DNA from: CAVUMR01 sp963742715
GTDB lineage: Bacteria > Actinomycetota > Actinomycetes > Mycobacteriales > Micromonosporaceae
Length of the DNA stretch: 64,000 nt
Direction of reading: 5' to 3'
NCBI GenBank assembly: GCA_963742715.1
Contig: CAVUMR010000002.1
Coordinates: forward strand, 1,426,001 to 1,490,000
Numbering within the stretch: position 1 is the stretch's first letter; every line of letters starts with the position of its first letter. This document shows positions 10,901-19,600 of this stretch, one piece after another. A program made the translations under genes and the position numbers. The notes under the pieces are model-generated. The model was not told the DNA's origin, did not search any database, and saw nothing but the letters and a program-made list of their open reading frames with translations.

Positions 10901-13900
10901 CTACCGACGGACAGTCCACTGAGGACGGACGTCGCGCAGCCGGCGATCTTCGCGCACAGCGTGGCACTGGCGCACACCTGGCGGGAGCTCGGCGTGGTAC
11001 CGGACCTGGTGGCCGGGCACAGCGTCGGGGAGTACGCCGCGTTCTGCGTGGTCGGCAGTCTTCGGCTGCTCGACGGGCTGCAGGTGACCGCGATGCGCGG
11101 CCGGCTCATGCGGGACCGTACCGAGCCGGGCGCGATGGTGGTCGTGTTCGCCGACCGGGGCGAGGTCGACCAGGTACGCGCGCAGCTGCCCGGGCTCGAC
11201 CTGGCGGTCGTCAACGGGCCGGAGAACCACGTCCTCGCCGGGCCGCCGGCCGTGGTGGACCACGCCTGCCAGGTGCTGGACGGTCGCGGCGTGCGTTGGC
11301 GGCGGCTGTCCGTCGACCGAGCGTTCCACTCGGCGCTGCTCGACCCGGTACTCGACACCCTCGACGGATACCTCGCCGACCTCGACTGGGCGCCGCTGAC
11401 CGTACCGGTGGCCAGCACAGTGCCCGGTGCCGCCGGTGCCGCCGGTGGCGCTGCGTTGTCGGCCGACGGGGCGGGTCTGCTGCCGGTCGGCTGGACGCCG
11501 GACCCGGAGTACTTCCGCCGGCAGGCGCGGCAGCCGGCGCGCTTCGACCGGGCGCTGGCCGCGATCGGCGCGGCCGGTTCGACCCCACTCGTACTGGAGG
11601 TCGGGCCGTCGGCGGGGCTCGCCGGGCTGGCCAGGGCCGCGCTGCCGGGCGCCACCGTGCTGCCGGGGCATCGCCGGGACGCCGAGGTCGAGGCGGTGCT
11701 CCGGGCTTTCGCCACCCTCTACTGCCAGGGCGTACCGGTCGACTGGGCGGCACTGCAGGCTGGCTCGGGTGGCCGGCGGGTGCCGCTGCCGACCTATCCG
11801 CTGGCGCGCACGCCGTACTGGATCGACCAGCCGAAGACCGACGCCGGGAGTACCGCCATGACCGATCCCGCGCCGCCGCCGTCCGTGCCATCCGCAGCCG
11901 TGCCGTCCGCAGCCGTGCCGTCCGCAGTCGCGGAGCCGGCCGTCCCTGCGCCAGGTCCGGTGCCTGCGGCCGGGTCCGCACCGGTGAGCGATCCGGAGGC
12001 GCCGTTGGCGGCCGTGGTAGCGCGGGTCTGCGAGCTGACCGCCGGCCAGCTCGGCGGTGCCGCGGCAGCCATCGACCCGGACGCGTCGTTCTTCGACCTC
12101 GGCGCCGACTCGCTCCTCATGATCAACATGATCCGGGATCTGGAGAAGGCGTTCGGCGTACGGATCGCGATGCGGGAGCTGTTCGAGGAGGCGGACACCC
12201 CGCAGGTGCTCGGCGCGCTGGTGCTGTCCCGGATGGACGACGAGCGCATCCGCGCACTCGTCGGGCCCGCCGTGGCACCGGCCGCGGTCGCGCCACCACA
12301 GGCCGCCCCGCCCGCCACCGGCTCGCTGCCGGCCGCGCCGGCCGTGGGACCGCTGTCGACCGCGCCGGCCGTGGGTTCGGTGCCGGGTGCGGATGCCGTA
12401 GCCGTGCCCGCTGCACCGGACGCCGATCGGGTTCCGGCGGCCGGGTCGGACGCCGGCGCGGTCGCTCGCGTGGTCGACGAGCAGTTGGCCCTGATGTCGC
12501 GCTTCTCCGACCTGATGGCACAGCAATTGGCGCTGCTCAACGGCACGCCAGCCGGCACCGCGCCGACCAGCGCACCCACCGCGCCTACCGCACCGACCGC
12601 GCCTGCCGCACCGACTGCTGGACTGGTCGCCGGACCGCCTGCCGCCACCGGATCGGTCGCGGCGGAAGCGACCCCGACCGTGCACGGGCCGCGGGTCACG
12701 GTGCCGCGCGGCTCCGGCGCGACCGGTTCGATGACCGATGAGCAGCGCGCCCACCTCACCGAGCTGACCGCTCGGTACACCGCGAAAACCGGCCGGTCCA
12801 AGGAGATCGCCCAGCGGTACCGGCGGGTGCTGGCGGACAGCCGCGCGATCGTCGGCTTCCGCGGCGGTACCAAAGAGATGCTGTATCCCATCGCCGGCAG
12901 CGACGGTCGCGGATCGCGCATCCGGGACGTGGACGGCAACGAGTACGTCGACATCACGATGGGCTTCGGCATCCTGCTGTTCGGCCACGAGCCCGGGTTC
13001 GTCACCGAGGCGGTCCGGTCGCACCTGAGCCGCGGAATCCAGCTCGGACCGCGCAACGTGGAGACCGGCGAGGCGGCGCAGCTGCTGAGCGAGCTGACCG
13101 GCATGGAGCGGGTCGCGTTCGCGAACTCCGGTACCGAGGCGAACTCGGCCGCGATCCGGCTGGCCCGCGCCGCGACCGGCCGGGACACCATCGTGATGTT
13201 CCACGGGTCGTACCACGGCCACGCCGACAACGTGCTCGGCCGCTCGGTCGGCAGCGGTACGGAGCGCGAGACGGTACCGGTGTCCACCGGCATCCCGGGC
13301 AGCGCGGTCGCCGACCTGGTGGTACTCGACTACGGCGACCCGGACAGCCTGCGGGTGATCGAGGAACTGGGACCGAGGGTCGCGGCGGTACTCGTGGAGC
13401 CGGTGCAGAGCCGGCACCCGGCGCTGCAGCCCGGCGACTTCCTGCGCGACCTGCGTGACGTGACGAGAAGGCACGGCAGCGTGCTGCTGTTCGACGAGAT
13501 GCTCACCGGCTTCCGCCCGCACCCGCGCGGAGCACAGGGAGTCTTCGGCGTCACGCCGGATCTCGTCACGTACGGCAAGGTGCTCGGTGGCGGCTTCCCG
13601 ATCGGTGCGATCGCCGGCCGCGCGGACCTGATGGACGGCATCGACGGGGGCTTCTGGCGGTACGGCGACGACAGCTACCCGCCCCGGGACACCACCTTCT
13701 TCGGCGGTACCTACATCCAGCACCCGGTATCCATGGTGGCCGCCCGCGCGGTGCTGACCCACCTCAGGCAACAGAGCCCTGACCTGCAGCGACGGCTCAA
13801 CGCGACCACGGACGAGCTGGCCGGCACCCTCAACGCGTTCTTCGCCGAGGAAGAGTTCCCGGTACGGATCAACCACTTCGGCTCGATGTTCCGGTTCGAG

Positions 13901-16681
13901 CACCGGGCCAACCTGGAGCTGCTGTACCACCACCTGCTGCTGCGCGGCGTGTTCGTCTGGGAGTGGCGGAACTTCTTCCTCTCCACCGCACACACCAGCG
14001 CGGACGTGGAGTTCGTGATCGACGCGGTCCGTGGCTCGCTGCGGGACCTGCGCGCCGGCGGCTTCTTCCCGCGCGAGCGCCAGGGGCGTACCCCCGCCGC
14101 CGCATTGTCGAAGCCGGTGGCGAGCCCGGCGACGGTGGCCCGCACGGGCGGGCCTGTCCCGGGGCCGGCGCCCGGCGCGGCCCGCACGGGTGGCCCGGAC
14201 TTCAGCCTCTCGTTCTTCGGCGACTACCCGCGGGACGCGGTCGGACCGGAAACCTATCGGGTACTGCTGGACAGCGCCCGGTTCGCCGACGAGCACGGCT
14301 TCCACGCGGTCTGGCTGCCGGAGCGGCACTTCCACTCGTTCGGCGGCATCTTCCCCAACCCGTCCGTACTGGCCGCGGCGCTGGCCACGACCACCGCCCG
14401 CATCCGGTTGCACGCCGGCAGCGTGGTGCTGCCGCTGCACGACCCGATCCGGGTGGCCGAGGAGTGGGCGGTCGTCGACAACCTGTCCGGCGGCCGGGTG
14501 GGGCTGGGCTGCGCGAGCGGCTGGAGCGCGAACGACTTCGTGTTCTTCCCGGACCGGTTCGGACGGCACAAGGAGCTGATGTACGCCCAGCTCGACGAGC
14601 TGAAGACACTGTGGCGGGGCGAGCCGGTGCGCCGCCGGTCCGGTACCGGTGCCGAGGTCGACATCACGCTGTACCCCCGGCCGGTGCAGCCCGAGCCGCC
14701 GCTGTACACCGCGATCGTCGGCAATCCGGACAGCTACCGGTTGGCGGCCGAGCACGACCTCGGGGTGCTCACCAACCTGATGACGCAGACCGTCGAGCAG
14801 CTCGCCGAGAACATCGCGTTGTACCGCCGGACCCGGGCCGAGCACGGGCTGGACCCGGACGCCGGCCGGGTGGTGGTGCTGATGCACACCTATCTCGACT
14901 CGGACGCGCAGCGCGCCCGGGACGAGGCGTACCAGCCGTTCTGCGACTACCTGCGCTCGTCGTTGGCCCTGTTCGGCGGCGTCACCAACAGCCTCGGCTT
15001 CTCGGTCGACCTGGAGTCGGCGCACGAGGAGGACCTCGCGTACCTGCTGGAGCAGGCGTACCAGCGTTACTGCGAGTCGCGGGCACTGATCGGCGACCCG
15101 GCCGGCTGCGCGCGGATCGTCGAGGCGGTACACGCCGCCGGCGCGGACGAGCTCGCCTGCTTCGTCGACTTCGGGGTACCCGGCGACAAGGTCCGGGCCG
15201 GCCTGCCCGTGCTCAACCAGTTGCGTGAGCGCTACGCCCGGCTTGACAGCGTCGCGCCGGTTGATGATGCGGTCGGTACCGCGCCGACCCCGGGGCAGCG
15301 CCGCATCTGGCTGCTCGAACAAATGCGTGGCAGTACGGCTGAGCCCATGCGCACGGCTCGTCCCGCCAGCCCACCTGTCGGGGGGCCGGCGGGACCGCCG
15401 TCATTGCCCAACACCGGCTATCACGAGCTGGCCGCGGTACGGCTCGACGGCCGGCTCGACGTGTCCGCGTTCCAGCAGGCGCTGCGGCAACTGGTGGTCC
15501 GGCATCCCGTGCTGCGTACCGTGTTCGTCGAGGTCGACGGCGAGCCGCGCCGGGTTGCCCAGTCGCCCGACACGGTCGACTGCCCGGTGCTCGACGCGAC
15601 CCGGGACGAGGATGCCGAACTGCGGGCCGTGGTCGAGCGGGAGAGCACCCACCGGTACGACCTGGCCCGTGGGCCGCTGTTCCGACCGCGGCTGCTGCGG
15701 TTCTCCGACACCCACCACGTACTCGTGCTGGCCATGCACCACCTCGTCGTCGACGCGGTGTCGGCGCAGATCCTGACCCGGGAGCTGTCCGCGTGCTACC
15801 GGGCGTGGCTCGATGGCGCACCGGCCGAGCTTCCCGCGCTGACGGCGGTACCCCCGGCGGACGAGCAGGACCACGGCGACGACCTCGCCTACTGGCGGGA
15901 GCAGCTGCGCGACGTGCCAGCGCTGGCCCTGCCGACCGACCGGCCGCGGCCGGAGCTGGCCGGTACCCGTGGCCGGGCGGTGTTCGATTCGCTGGACCCC
16001 GATCTGTCCAGTCGCCTGCGTGAGCTGAGCCGGGGTCACCGGGTGACGCTGTTCATGACCCTGCTGGCCGGGTTCGGCGTCACGTTGCAGCGGCTCAGCG
16101 GGCAGTACGACGTGGTGGTGGGCACCCCGGTGTCGGACCGGCCGGACGGTACCGAGGACGAGGTTGGCTTCTTCGCGAACACGCTCGCGCTGCGCCTCGA
16201 CCTGTCCGGGGAGCCGAGCTTCACCGAGCTGCTCCGTCGGGTCCGGGCGACCACGCTGGAGGCGCACGAGCACGCCGGCGCCCCGTTCGAGGACGTGGTC
16301 GCGGTGGTGAACCCGGACCGTGACCCGAGCCGGCATCCGCTGTTCCAGGTCATGCTCGAGTTCGAGAATGTCGAACCGTTCCGGTTCGAACTGCCCGGCG
16401 TGCGGGCCACCCCGCTGCCGGTGGCCGCGGACAAGTCCATTGTGGACCTCACGCTGTACCTGACCGACCGGCCGGACGGCGTGCGCTGCCACCTGGAGTA
16501 CTCGACCGACCTGTTCGACGACTCGACCGCCGCGCGCCTGCTCGACACGTTCCGGGCGGTCCTGACCGCCGCGGTGACCGATCCGGCGGCCGCGCTGCCC
16601 GCCGTCGCGGACCCGCCGCCACCCCCGCCGCGCTGCCCGCGTCGGCCGTCGCCGACCCGCCGCCACCCCCGGCCCCGCTGA
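4937..16681 (+). CDS. P1a: hybrid PKS/NRPS with AL-KR-ACP-KS-AT-ACP-AMT-LLM-C
   Basis: This 3914-residue protein has these domains: 1-130, an orphan fragment like the C-terminal subdomain of adenylating enzymes; 185-760, acyl/aryl-acid AMP ligase (SSGSTGAPK near 357, GDLAFL near 619, SGKIQRTKL near 737); 775-1190, ketoreductase with a structural half and a catalytic half (GGLGGVG near 1009; S-Y-N residues near 1140-1158); ACP1, Ser1343; KS 1398-1820, Cys1583 with HGTGT and NIGH; AT 1930-2240, Ser2029 in GHSVGEYAA, and RAFHS pointing to malonyl-CoA; ACP2, Ser2392; class III aminotransferase 2600-3045, PLP Lys2881; luciferase-like flavin monooxygenase 3090-3440; condensation domain 3447-3885 with HHLVVDA. 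AL-KR-ACP is the AerA-type loading order. KS-AT-ACP-AMT-monooxygenase-C matches microginin synthetase logic (beta-amination, alpha-hydroxylation). The end (RCPRRPSPTRRHPRPR) is out-of-frame reading; one extra base near 16628 joins it to the next feature. Confidence 0.92.
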   Translation: MRRRDLEAELLGVPGVAEVACADRAADPAGTPRRVAYVVPGAGVDLGRLRRRLAAVPAAAVSAGESVAVVFVDQLPRTADGQPDLDALDAVPVVTPREVRRLGRELGDTARVELARAVRQAPRVHLADLDPSWRPVAGTAPPPSRSTDSGATAAGATAAGATAAGATDPAAGPPAECRGADLTLPADAARTLPEALRRAAVEHAERGVRVVEADGTEAELRYPVLLDRARRVLAGLREAGLRPGDPVLLQVPLLREYFPAFWACVLGGMRPVTVAQPPSYDARNAVLDKLVHTWRALDAPVVLAAGSAVPALRRLPDLAEVAGPDGLDGFRVLDVTGYADAAPAPDAPDPDPAEVALMQLSSGSTGAPKVIQITHRGIAEMIVGARADNLIEPGEVTFNWLPFDHVVPLVTCHVRDVFLGCEQVHCATPLVAADPLRWLAEMDKHRVAHSWAPNFGYRLVAEALRAAPGRHFDLTCVRTLVNAGEQCTLPVMREFAEATAPFGVTADALLLSWGMAETCTTITFTSFAHPGAVRTVRSDSLGGELRDAQPGTPGATVFLSMGRPTVGTVFRVVGPDGVALPERWIGRLQLRSGRVTPGYLNNPEANAEAFTADGWFDTGDLAFLADGEVTITGRAKELIIINGANHYCYDLEDTVSEVSGVRPGLVAACGVPAADTGSEALVIFFVPSTDLAAVDPSGEPAVARVARELRTALVRRHQLPVALAVPVAEAEFPRTTSGKIQRTKLRTTLLDGGFDAAIRALDLAEGNARTAPDCVYEWRWTALEPAPPPVATGLTVVCGPPGPVTRLAAGLSERIGTAAVVAVQFSEGYAREPDRYRLDPLDAGGWDALFRSLDGAPARLVYVHDGADDPAVPLLLAYQALVRCFGLDRGADRPVELVTVSRGLHRIPGSSSAEQPVDFRAAVLPAVVEGISRETPGIDAWHLDLPAASEDAAVPADELVEALEARRDQSELAWRDGRPYVRRLVPVPLDSRGTSADTDAAPDLSGGYLVTGGLGGVGQELLRDLLHRYPMRVLLVGRTDLDASPEHRAAFDRLAALGDVSYRAVDVCDAPALARAVAEAEERWAQPLAGVLHLAGSMEFRLLADTDPAAWQRAVAAKTRGTLAVDALLAERPDARLIASSSLITVFPAVGGTAYTAANRFLEAYCEHRRASGAETHCLSWGVWRDTGMSRDNPFVAHVGQRGLLTLEPREARALHRALLGRSPGQYLIGVDATAEEVRLLAAPDRPSPLELPTVTWAGGVSRTGGTAPTLVDALGRPVPCQLGTGEPPAAQAGSPSTDRVVTSVNASVGRAAMTRRVAELVRAVAPDARDTDRPFHELGIGSMQLLQLHGRLRDALGTELDPTTLFAYPTIEALAAHLAGSAAGPDSGTAGEAGGDRRIAIIAMAGRFPGADSVDEFWENVRAGVRSIRRFSPDELAAAGLPADRATHPEFVPASGVLSDVAGFDAAYFGLSAREAALTEPAQRLFLECCHTALEYGGYAAGSPALLAGGPDGTRVGVFAGSGMNLYALQSYLLTQLDGGRAGDDPVEALQVAIGNQPDFLATRVAHRLGLTGPAVNVQTACSTSLVALHLASRALLAGDADLALAGAAAVHVPQVTGYRYRDGSILSRTGECRAFDKDADGTVGGNGVAAVLLKRYDRAVADGDTIHAVILGSAVNNDGAAKVGFTAPSVEGQVQVVRQALAAAAVDAGTIGYVEAHGTGTHLGDPIEVRALTEAYRADSAATGWCTLGSVKSNIGHLDSCAGMAGLIKAVQVLKHRTLPPQVALSTPNPDLRLESSPFVLRTEAVDWSSSGPRRAAVSAFGVGGTNAHVILEEAPVAPEPDEAPGPVLLPLSARSPEALDALVGRYRDALPDADLRLADLVTTAALGRRHDRHRLVAIADTAAGLAAALGSTGPALVRGELPRDGAAPVAFLFPGQGSPYPGMGRSLYQRFGTFREVVDECEAYHRDVFGTSLRDWLLGTGSSDGLPTDSPLRTDVAQPAIFAHSVALAHTWRELGVVPDLVAGHSVGEYAAFCVVGSLRLLDGLQVTAMRGRLMRDRTEPGAMVVVFADRGEVDQVRAQLPGLDLAVVNGPENHVLAGPPAVVDHACQVLDGRGVRWRRLSVDRAFHSALLDPVLDTLDGYLADLDWAPLTVPVASTVPGAAGAAGGAALSADGAGLLPVGWTPDPEYFRRQARQPARFDRALAAIGAAGSTPLVLEVGPSAGLAGLARAALPGATVLPGHRRDAEVEAVLRAFATLYCQGVPVDWAALQAGSGGRRVPLPTYPLARTPYWIDQPKTDAGSTAMTDPAPPPSVPSAAVPSAAVPSAVAEPAVPAPGPVPAAGSAPVSDPEAPLAAVVARVCELTAGQLGGAAAAIDPDASFFDLGADSLLMINMIRDLEKAFGVRIAMRELFEEADTPQVLGALVLSRMDDERIRALVGPAVAPAAVAPPQAAPPATGSLPAAPAVGPLSTAPAVGSVPGADAVAVPAAPDADRVPAAGSDAGAVARVVDEQLALMSRFSDLMAQQLALLNGTPAGTAPTSAPTAPTAPTAPAAPTAGLVAGPPAATGSVAAEATPTVHGPRVTVPRGSGATGSMTDEQRAHLTELTARYTAKTGRSKEIAQRYRRVLADSRAIVGFRGGTKEMLYPIAGSDGRGSRIRDVDGNEYVDITMGFGILLFGHEPGFVTEAVRSHLSRGIQLGPRNVETGEAAQLLSELTGMERVAFANSGTEANSAAIRLARAATGRDTIVMFHGSYHGHADNVLGRSVGSGTERETVPVSTGIPGSAVADLVVLDYGDPDSLRVIEELGPRVAAVLVEPVQSRHPALQPGDFLRDLRDVTRRHGSVLLFDEMLTGFRPHPRGAQGVFGVTPDLVTYGKVLGGGFPIGAIAGRADLMDGIDGGFWRYGDDSYPPRDTTFFGGTYIQHPVSMVAARAVLTHLRQQSPDLQRRLNATTDELAGTLNAFFAEEEFPVRINHFGSMFRFEHRANLELLYHHLLLRGVFVWEWRNFFLSTAHTSADVEFVIDAVRGSLRDLRAGGFFPRERQGRTPAAALSKPVASPATVARTGGPVPGPAPGAARTGGPDFSLSFFGDYPRDAVGPETYRVLLDSARFADEHGFHAVWLPERHFHSFGGIFPNPSVLAAALATTTARIRLHAGSVVLPLHDPIRVAEEWAVVDNLSGGRVGLGCASGWSANDFVFFPDRFGRHKELMYAQLDELKTLWRGEPVRRRSGTGAEVDITLYPRPVQPEPPLYTAIVGNPDSYRLAAEHDLGVLTNLMTQTVEQLAENIALYRRTRAEHGLDPDAGRVVVLMHTYLDSDAQRARDEAYQPFCDYLRSSLALFGGVTNSLGFSVDLESAHEEDLAYLLEQAYQRYCESRALIGDPAGCARIVEAVHAAGADELACFVDFGVPGDKVRAGLPVLNQLRERYARLDSVAPVDDAVGTAPTPGQRRIWLLEQMRGSTAEPMRTARPASPPVGGPAGPPSLPNTGYHELAAVRLDGRLDVSAFQQALRQLVVRHPVLRTVFVEVDGEPRRVAQSPDTVDCPVLDATRDEDAELRAVVERESTHRYDLARGPLFRPRLLRFSDTHHVLVLAMHHLVVDAVSAQILTRELSACYRAWLDGAPAELPALTAVPPADEQDHGDDLAYWREQLRDVPALALPTDRPRPELAGTRGRAVFDSLDPDLSSRLRELSRGHRVTLFMTLLAGFGVTLQRLSGQYDVVVGTPVSDRPDGTEDEVGFFANTLALRLDLSGEPSFTELLRRVRATTLEAHEHAGAPFEDVVAVVNPDRDPSRHPLFQVMLEFENVEPFRFELPGVRATPLPVAADKSIVDLTLYLTDRPDGVRCHLEYSTDLFDDSTAARLLDTFRAVLTAAVTDPAAALPAVADPPPPPPRCPRRPSPTRRHPRPR
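5384..5437 (+). repeat. 15-bp tandem repeat in the first P1 linker
   Basis: Three exact copies of GGTGCCACAGCCGCC and a partial fourth encode an ATAAG-type flexible linker. It lies between the N-terminal orphan fragment and the acyl-ligase domain. Confidence 0.9.
11886..11935 (+). repeat. Short tandem repeat in the AT-ACP2 linker of P1
   Basis: Near-identical 15-bp units (GTGCCGTCCGCAGCC) encode PSAAV repeats between the acyltransferase and the second ACP. A second Ala/Pro/Thr-rich repeat (APT units, about 12570-12625) follows ACP2, before the aminotransferase. Both mark unstructured interdomain linkers. Confidence 0.8.
16592..16671 (+). repeat. Duplicated proline-rich linker containing the P1 frame break
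   Basis: A segment of about 40 bp encoding AALPA..VADPPPPP occurs twice in a row; the shared core is at 16601-16627 and 16645-16671. The second copy reads CCCCCGG where the first reads CCCCCG. The missing G (near 16628) throws the frame so that P1 stops at 16681. Adding one base gives a continuous C-linker-A protein. Confidence 0.8.
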
Positions 16682-16689
16682 CCGGCGAG

Positions 16690-19600
16690 TTGGTACACGA
16701 GCTGGTCGAGCGGCAGGCGCGGCGTACTCCGGACGCGATCGCGATCGCCGACGAGGCCGGCGGTGGGGTCACCTACCGGGAACTGGACGAGCGGGCCGAC
16801 CAACTGGCCCGGCGGCTGCGGGCAGCGGGTGCCGGTCAGGCCGACACCATCGTCGCGGTGTGGTTGCCGCGCTCGGCCGGCCTCGTCGTCGCCGAGCTGG
16901 CCGTGCTGAAGTCCGGCGCGGCGTACCTCCCGCTGGATCCGGCACTGGGGGAGCAGCGGGTCGGCGCGATACTCGCCGACAGCCGCGCGGCGCTGGTGGT
17001 CACCAGCCGGGACCAGGGGGTACCCGCGGACCTGCCGGCCGGAATGCGCGTGCTGTACCTGGACGATCCAGCCCCCGAAGCCGACCCCACGCCCGAGACT
17101 GAGCCCGACCGGCCGGTGCCCGGTACCGACGACCGGGCCGGCGTCGACCGGTTGTGCTACGTCATCTACACGTCCGGGTCCACCGGAGCGCCGAAGGGCG
17201 TGGCGGTCACCCACCGCAGCGTGCAGAACCTGTGCCGCTGGTACCACCGGCGCTTCTCGCTGTCCGGTGCCGATCGCAGCGCGCTGGTGTGCAGCCCGAG
17301 CTTCGACGGCTCGGTCGGTGAGATCTGGCCCGCGTTGACCTGCGGTGCGAGCCTCGCGATGGTGCCGGAGCGGAGCAGGCTGGACAGCTCCGAACTGGCC
17401 CGGTGGTACGCCAGCGCCGGCGTCACGATCTCGCTCATCCCGACCGCGCTCGGGGAAGCGCTGCTGGCCGCCCCGGAGGCGGTGGACCTGCCGCTGCGGT
17501 ACCTGCTGCTCGGCGGTGAGGCGTTGCGCCGGCGGCCGCCGGCCGGCTTCGACGGTCAGGTGGTGAACATCTACGGCCCGACCGAGACGACTGTCCTGGT
17601 CACCGAGCATGTCGTCGCCCCGGACGGCGGGCACCCGATCCCGATCGGCGGCCCGATCGACAACGTCCGGCTGCACCTGCTCGACGAGCACCTGCGGCCG
17701 GTACCGGCGGGCACGGTCGGTGAGCTGTACGTCGGCGGTCCGGTGCTGGCCCGGGGGTACCTGCACCGCCCGGAGCTGACCACCGAGCGGTTCCGGCCGG
17801 ACCCGTCCGGACAACCGGGGGAGCGGATGTACCGGACCGGCGACCTGGCCCGGTGGACCTCCGCGGGTGAGCTGGAGTTCTGCGGGCGTACCGACGACCA
17901 GGTCAAGGTCCGGGGCTTCCGGGTCGAGCCGGGCGACGTGACGCAGGTGCTGCGGTCGCTGCCGGGAGTGTCCGACGCGGTGGTCGTACCGCTGCGCAAC
18001 GGGCGCGAGGCGTACCTCGCCGCGTACGTGGTGCCGGCCAACGGCGAAGGCGCGGACGAGGCACGGGCCCGGCTACGGCACGAGCTCGGTACCCGACTGC
18101 CGGATCACCTGGTACCCCGGCGGTGGGCGTTCCTCGACGCGCTGCCGCGCAACGCCAACGGAAAGCTCGACCGGGCCGCGCTGCCCGCCTCCGCGCTGAC
18201 CGCACCCTCGCCGCACCCGGCCGCCGCGGCCGACAACGGAGCGCGTACCGGCGGGGGCAACGGCGCGGTGCCGGCGACGCCACTCGAGCAGGCGCTGCAC
18301 CATCTCTGGTGCAAGGAACTCGACGTGGACCACGCGCCGGCGGACGCGTCGTTCTTCGACCTCGGCGGTCACTCGGTCAACGTCATCCGGCTGTTGAACC
18401 GGGTCCGCGCGACCTTCGGGGTCGGGTACCCGGTACTGGAGTTCTTCCGCCGCCCCACCCTCGCCGCGATGGTCGCCCGGCTCGGCGGTACCGCCGTCCT
18501 GCCGTCAGCACCGGCCGCACCCGCCGATGAGTCCGCAGGGCCTGCGCCGGCCGCACCCGGTGTCGGCGAGGTCGTGGCCGAGGTGCCGGCGTCGTACCAG
18601 CAGGGCCAGATGGCCGCCGGTCGGGCCGCGATGCACGTACTGAACATCCCGCTGCGCATCGACGTGACCGGCGAACTCGACGTCACCGCGCTCGGTACCG
18701 CGTTCACCGCGCTGGTGGAGCGGCACGTCTCGCTGCGCACCCGGTACGGGCAGGACGGCGACACCTGGATGCAGCGGGTGTACCGGGCGGAGCCGGTCAC
18801 TGTACCGGTGGAAGACCTGTCCGGGCTGCCGGACGACGAGCGGCTCGCGCGGGCCGACGAACTCGGTCGCGAGGAAGCCCACCAGGGCATCGACGTGACG
18901 GCCGAGGCACCGTTCCGGCTCCGGCTCGTACAGCTGGCGCCTGATCATTGGGTGTTGTTTCTGGTGCTGCACCACATCGCGGCGGACGGCTGGGCGGTAG
19001 CGATCCTGCTGCGCGAGCTGGGCGCGCTGTATCGGGCCGCGCGGACGGGGGAGCCGGGCGACCTGCCGGCGCCGGCGATGCAGTGCACCGACTTCGCCAG
19101 GTGGCAGGCGGAGTACTTCAACCCCGCGGAGCGCACCCGCCGGCTGGACCACTGGGCGACCGAACTCCGCGACGCGCCGATGACGTTCGAGCTGCCGACC
19201 GACCGGGCGGCGCCGGCGAAGCTGTCCGGCGCCGGGCGGATGCACTCGTTCGCGGTGCCCGCCGACCTGCGCGACCGGGTGGACGAACTGGCCCGGCAGC
19301 GCGGCGGTACCGAGTTCAGCGTGCTCTGGGCCGCCTTCGCGGTACTGCTGGCCCGGTTGTCCGGGGAGCACGACATCACCCTCCGGGTGCCGTACGTGAA
19401 CCGGGCCGAGCCGGCGCACGAGGAGCTGGTCACGATCACGGCCGGGGTGATGCCGCTGCGGCTGCGGCTGGCCGACGCGAACACCTTCGGTGAACTGGTC
19501 GATCAGGCCGGTACCAGGTTTTTCGCGGCGGTGGACAACTTCCTGCCGCTCGCCTGGATCATCGAGGCGATGGGTGCCGGCGAAGTCCGCGCGGACCGCA

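Noticed and set aside
10901..15322. A 1473-codon minus-strand frame opposite P1, and similar ones at 4886-8440, 15401-16666 and 54154-56718
   Set aside because: Same reason: high-GC antisense shadows of verified PKS/NRPS domains.
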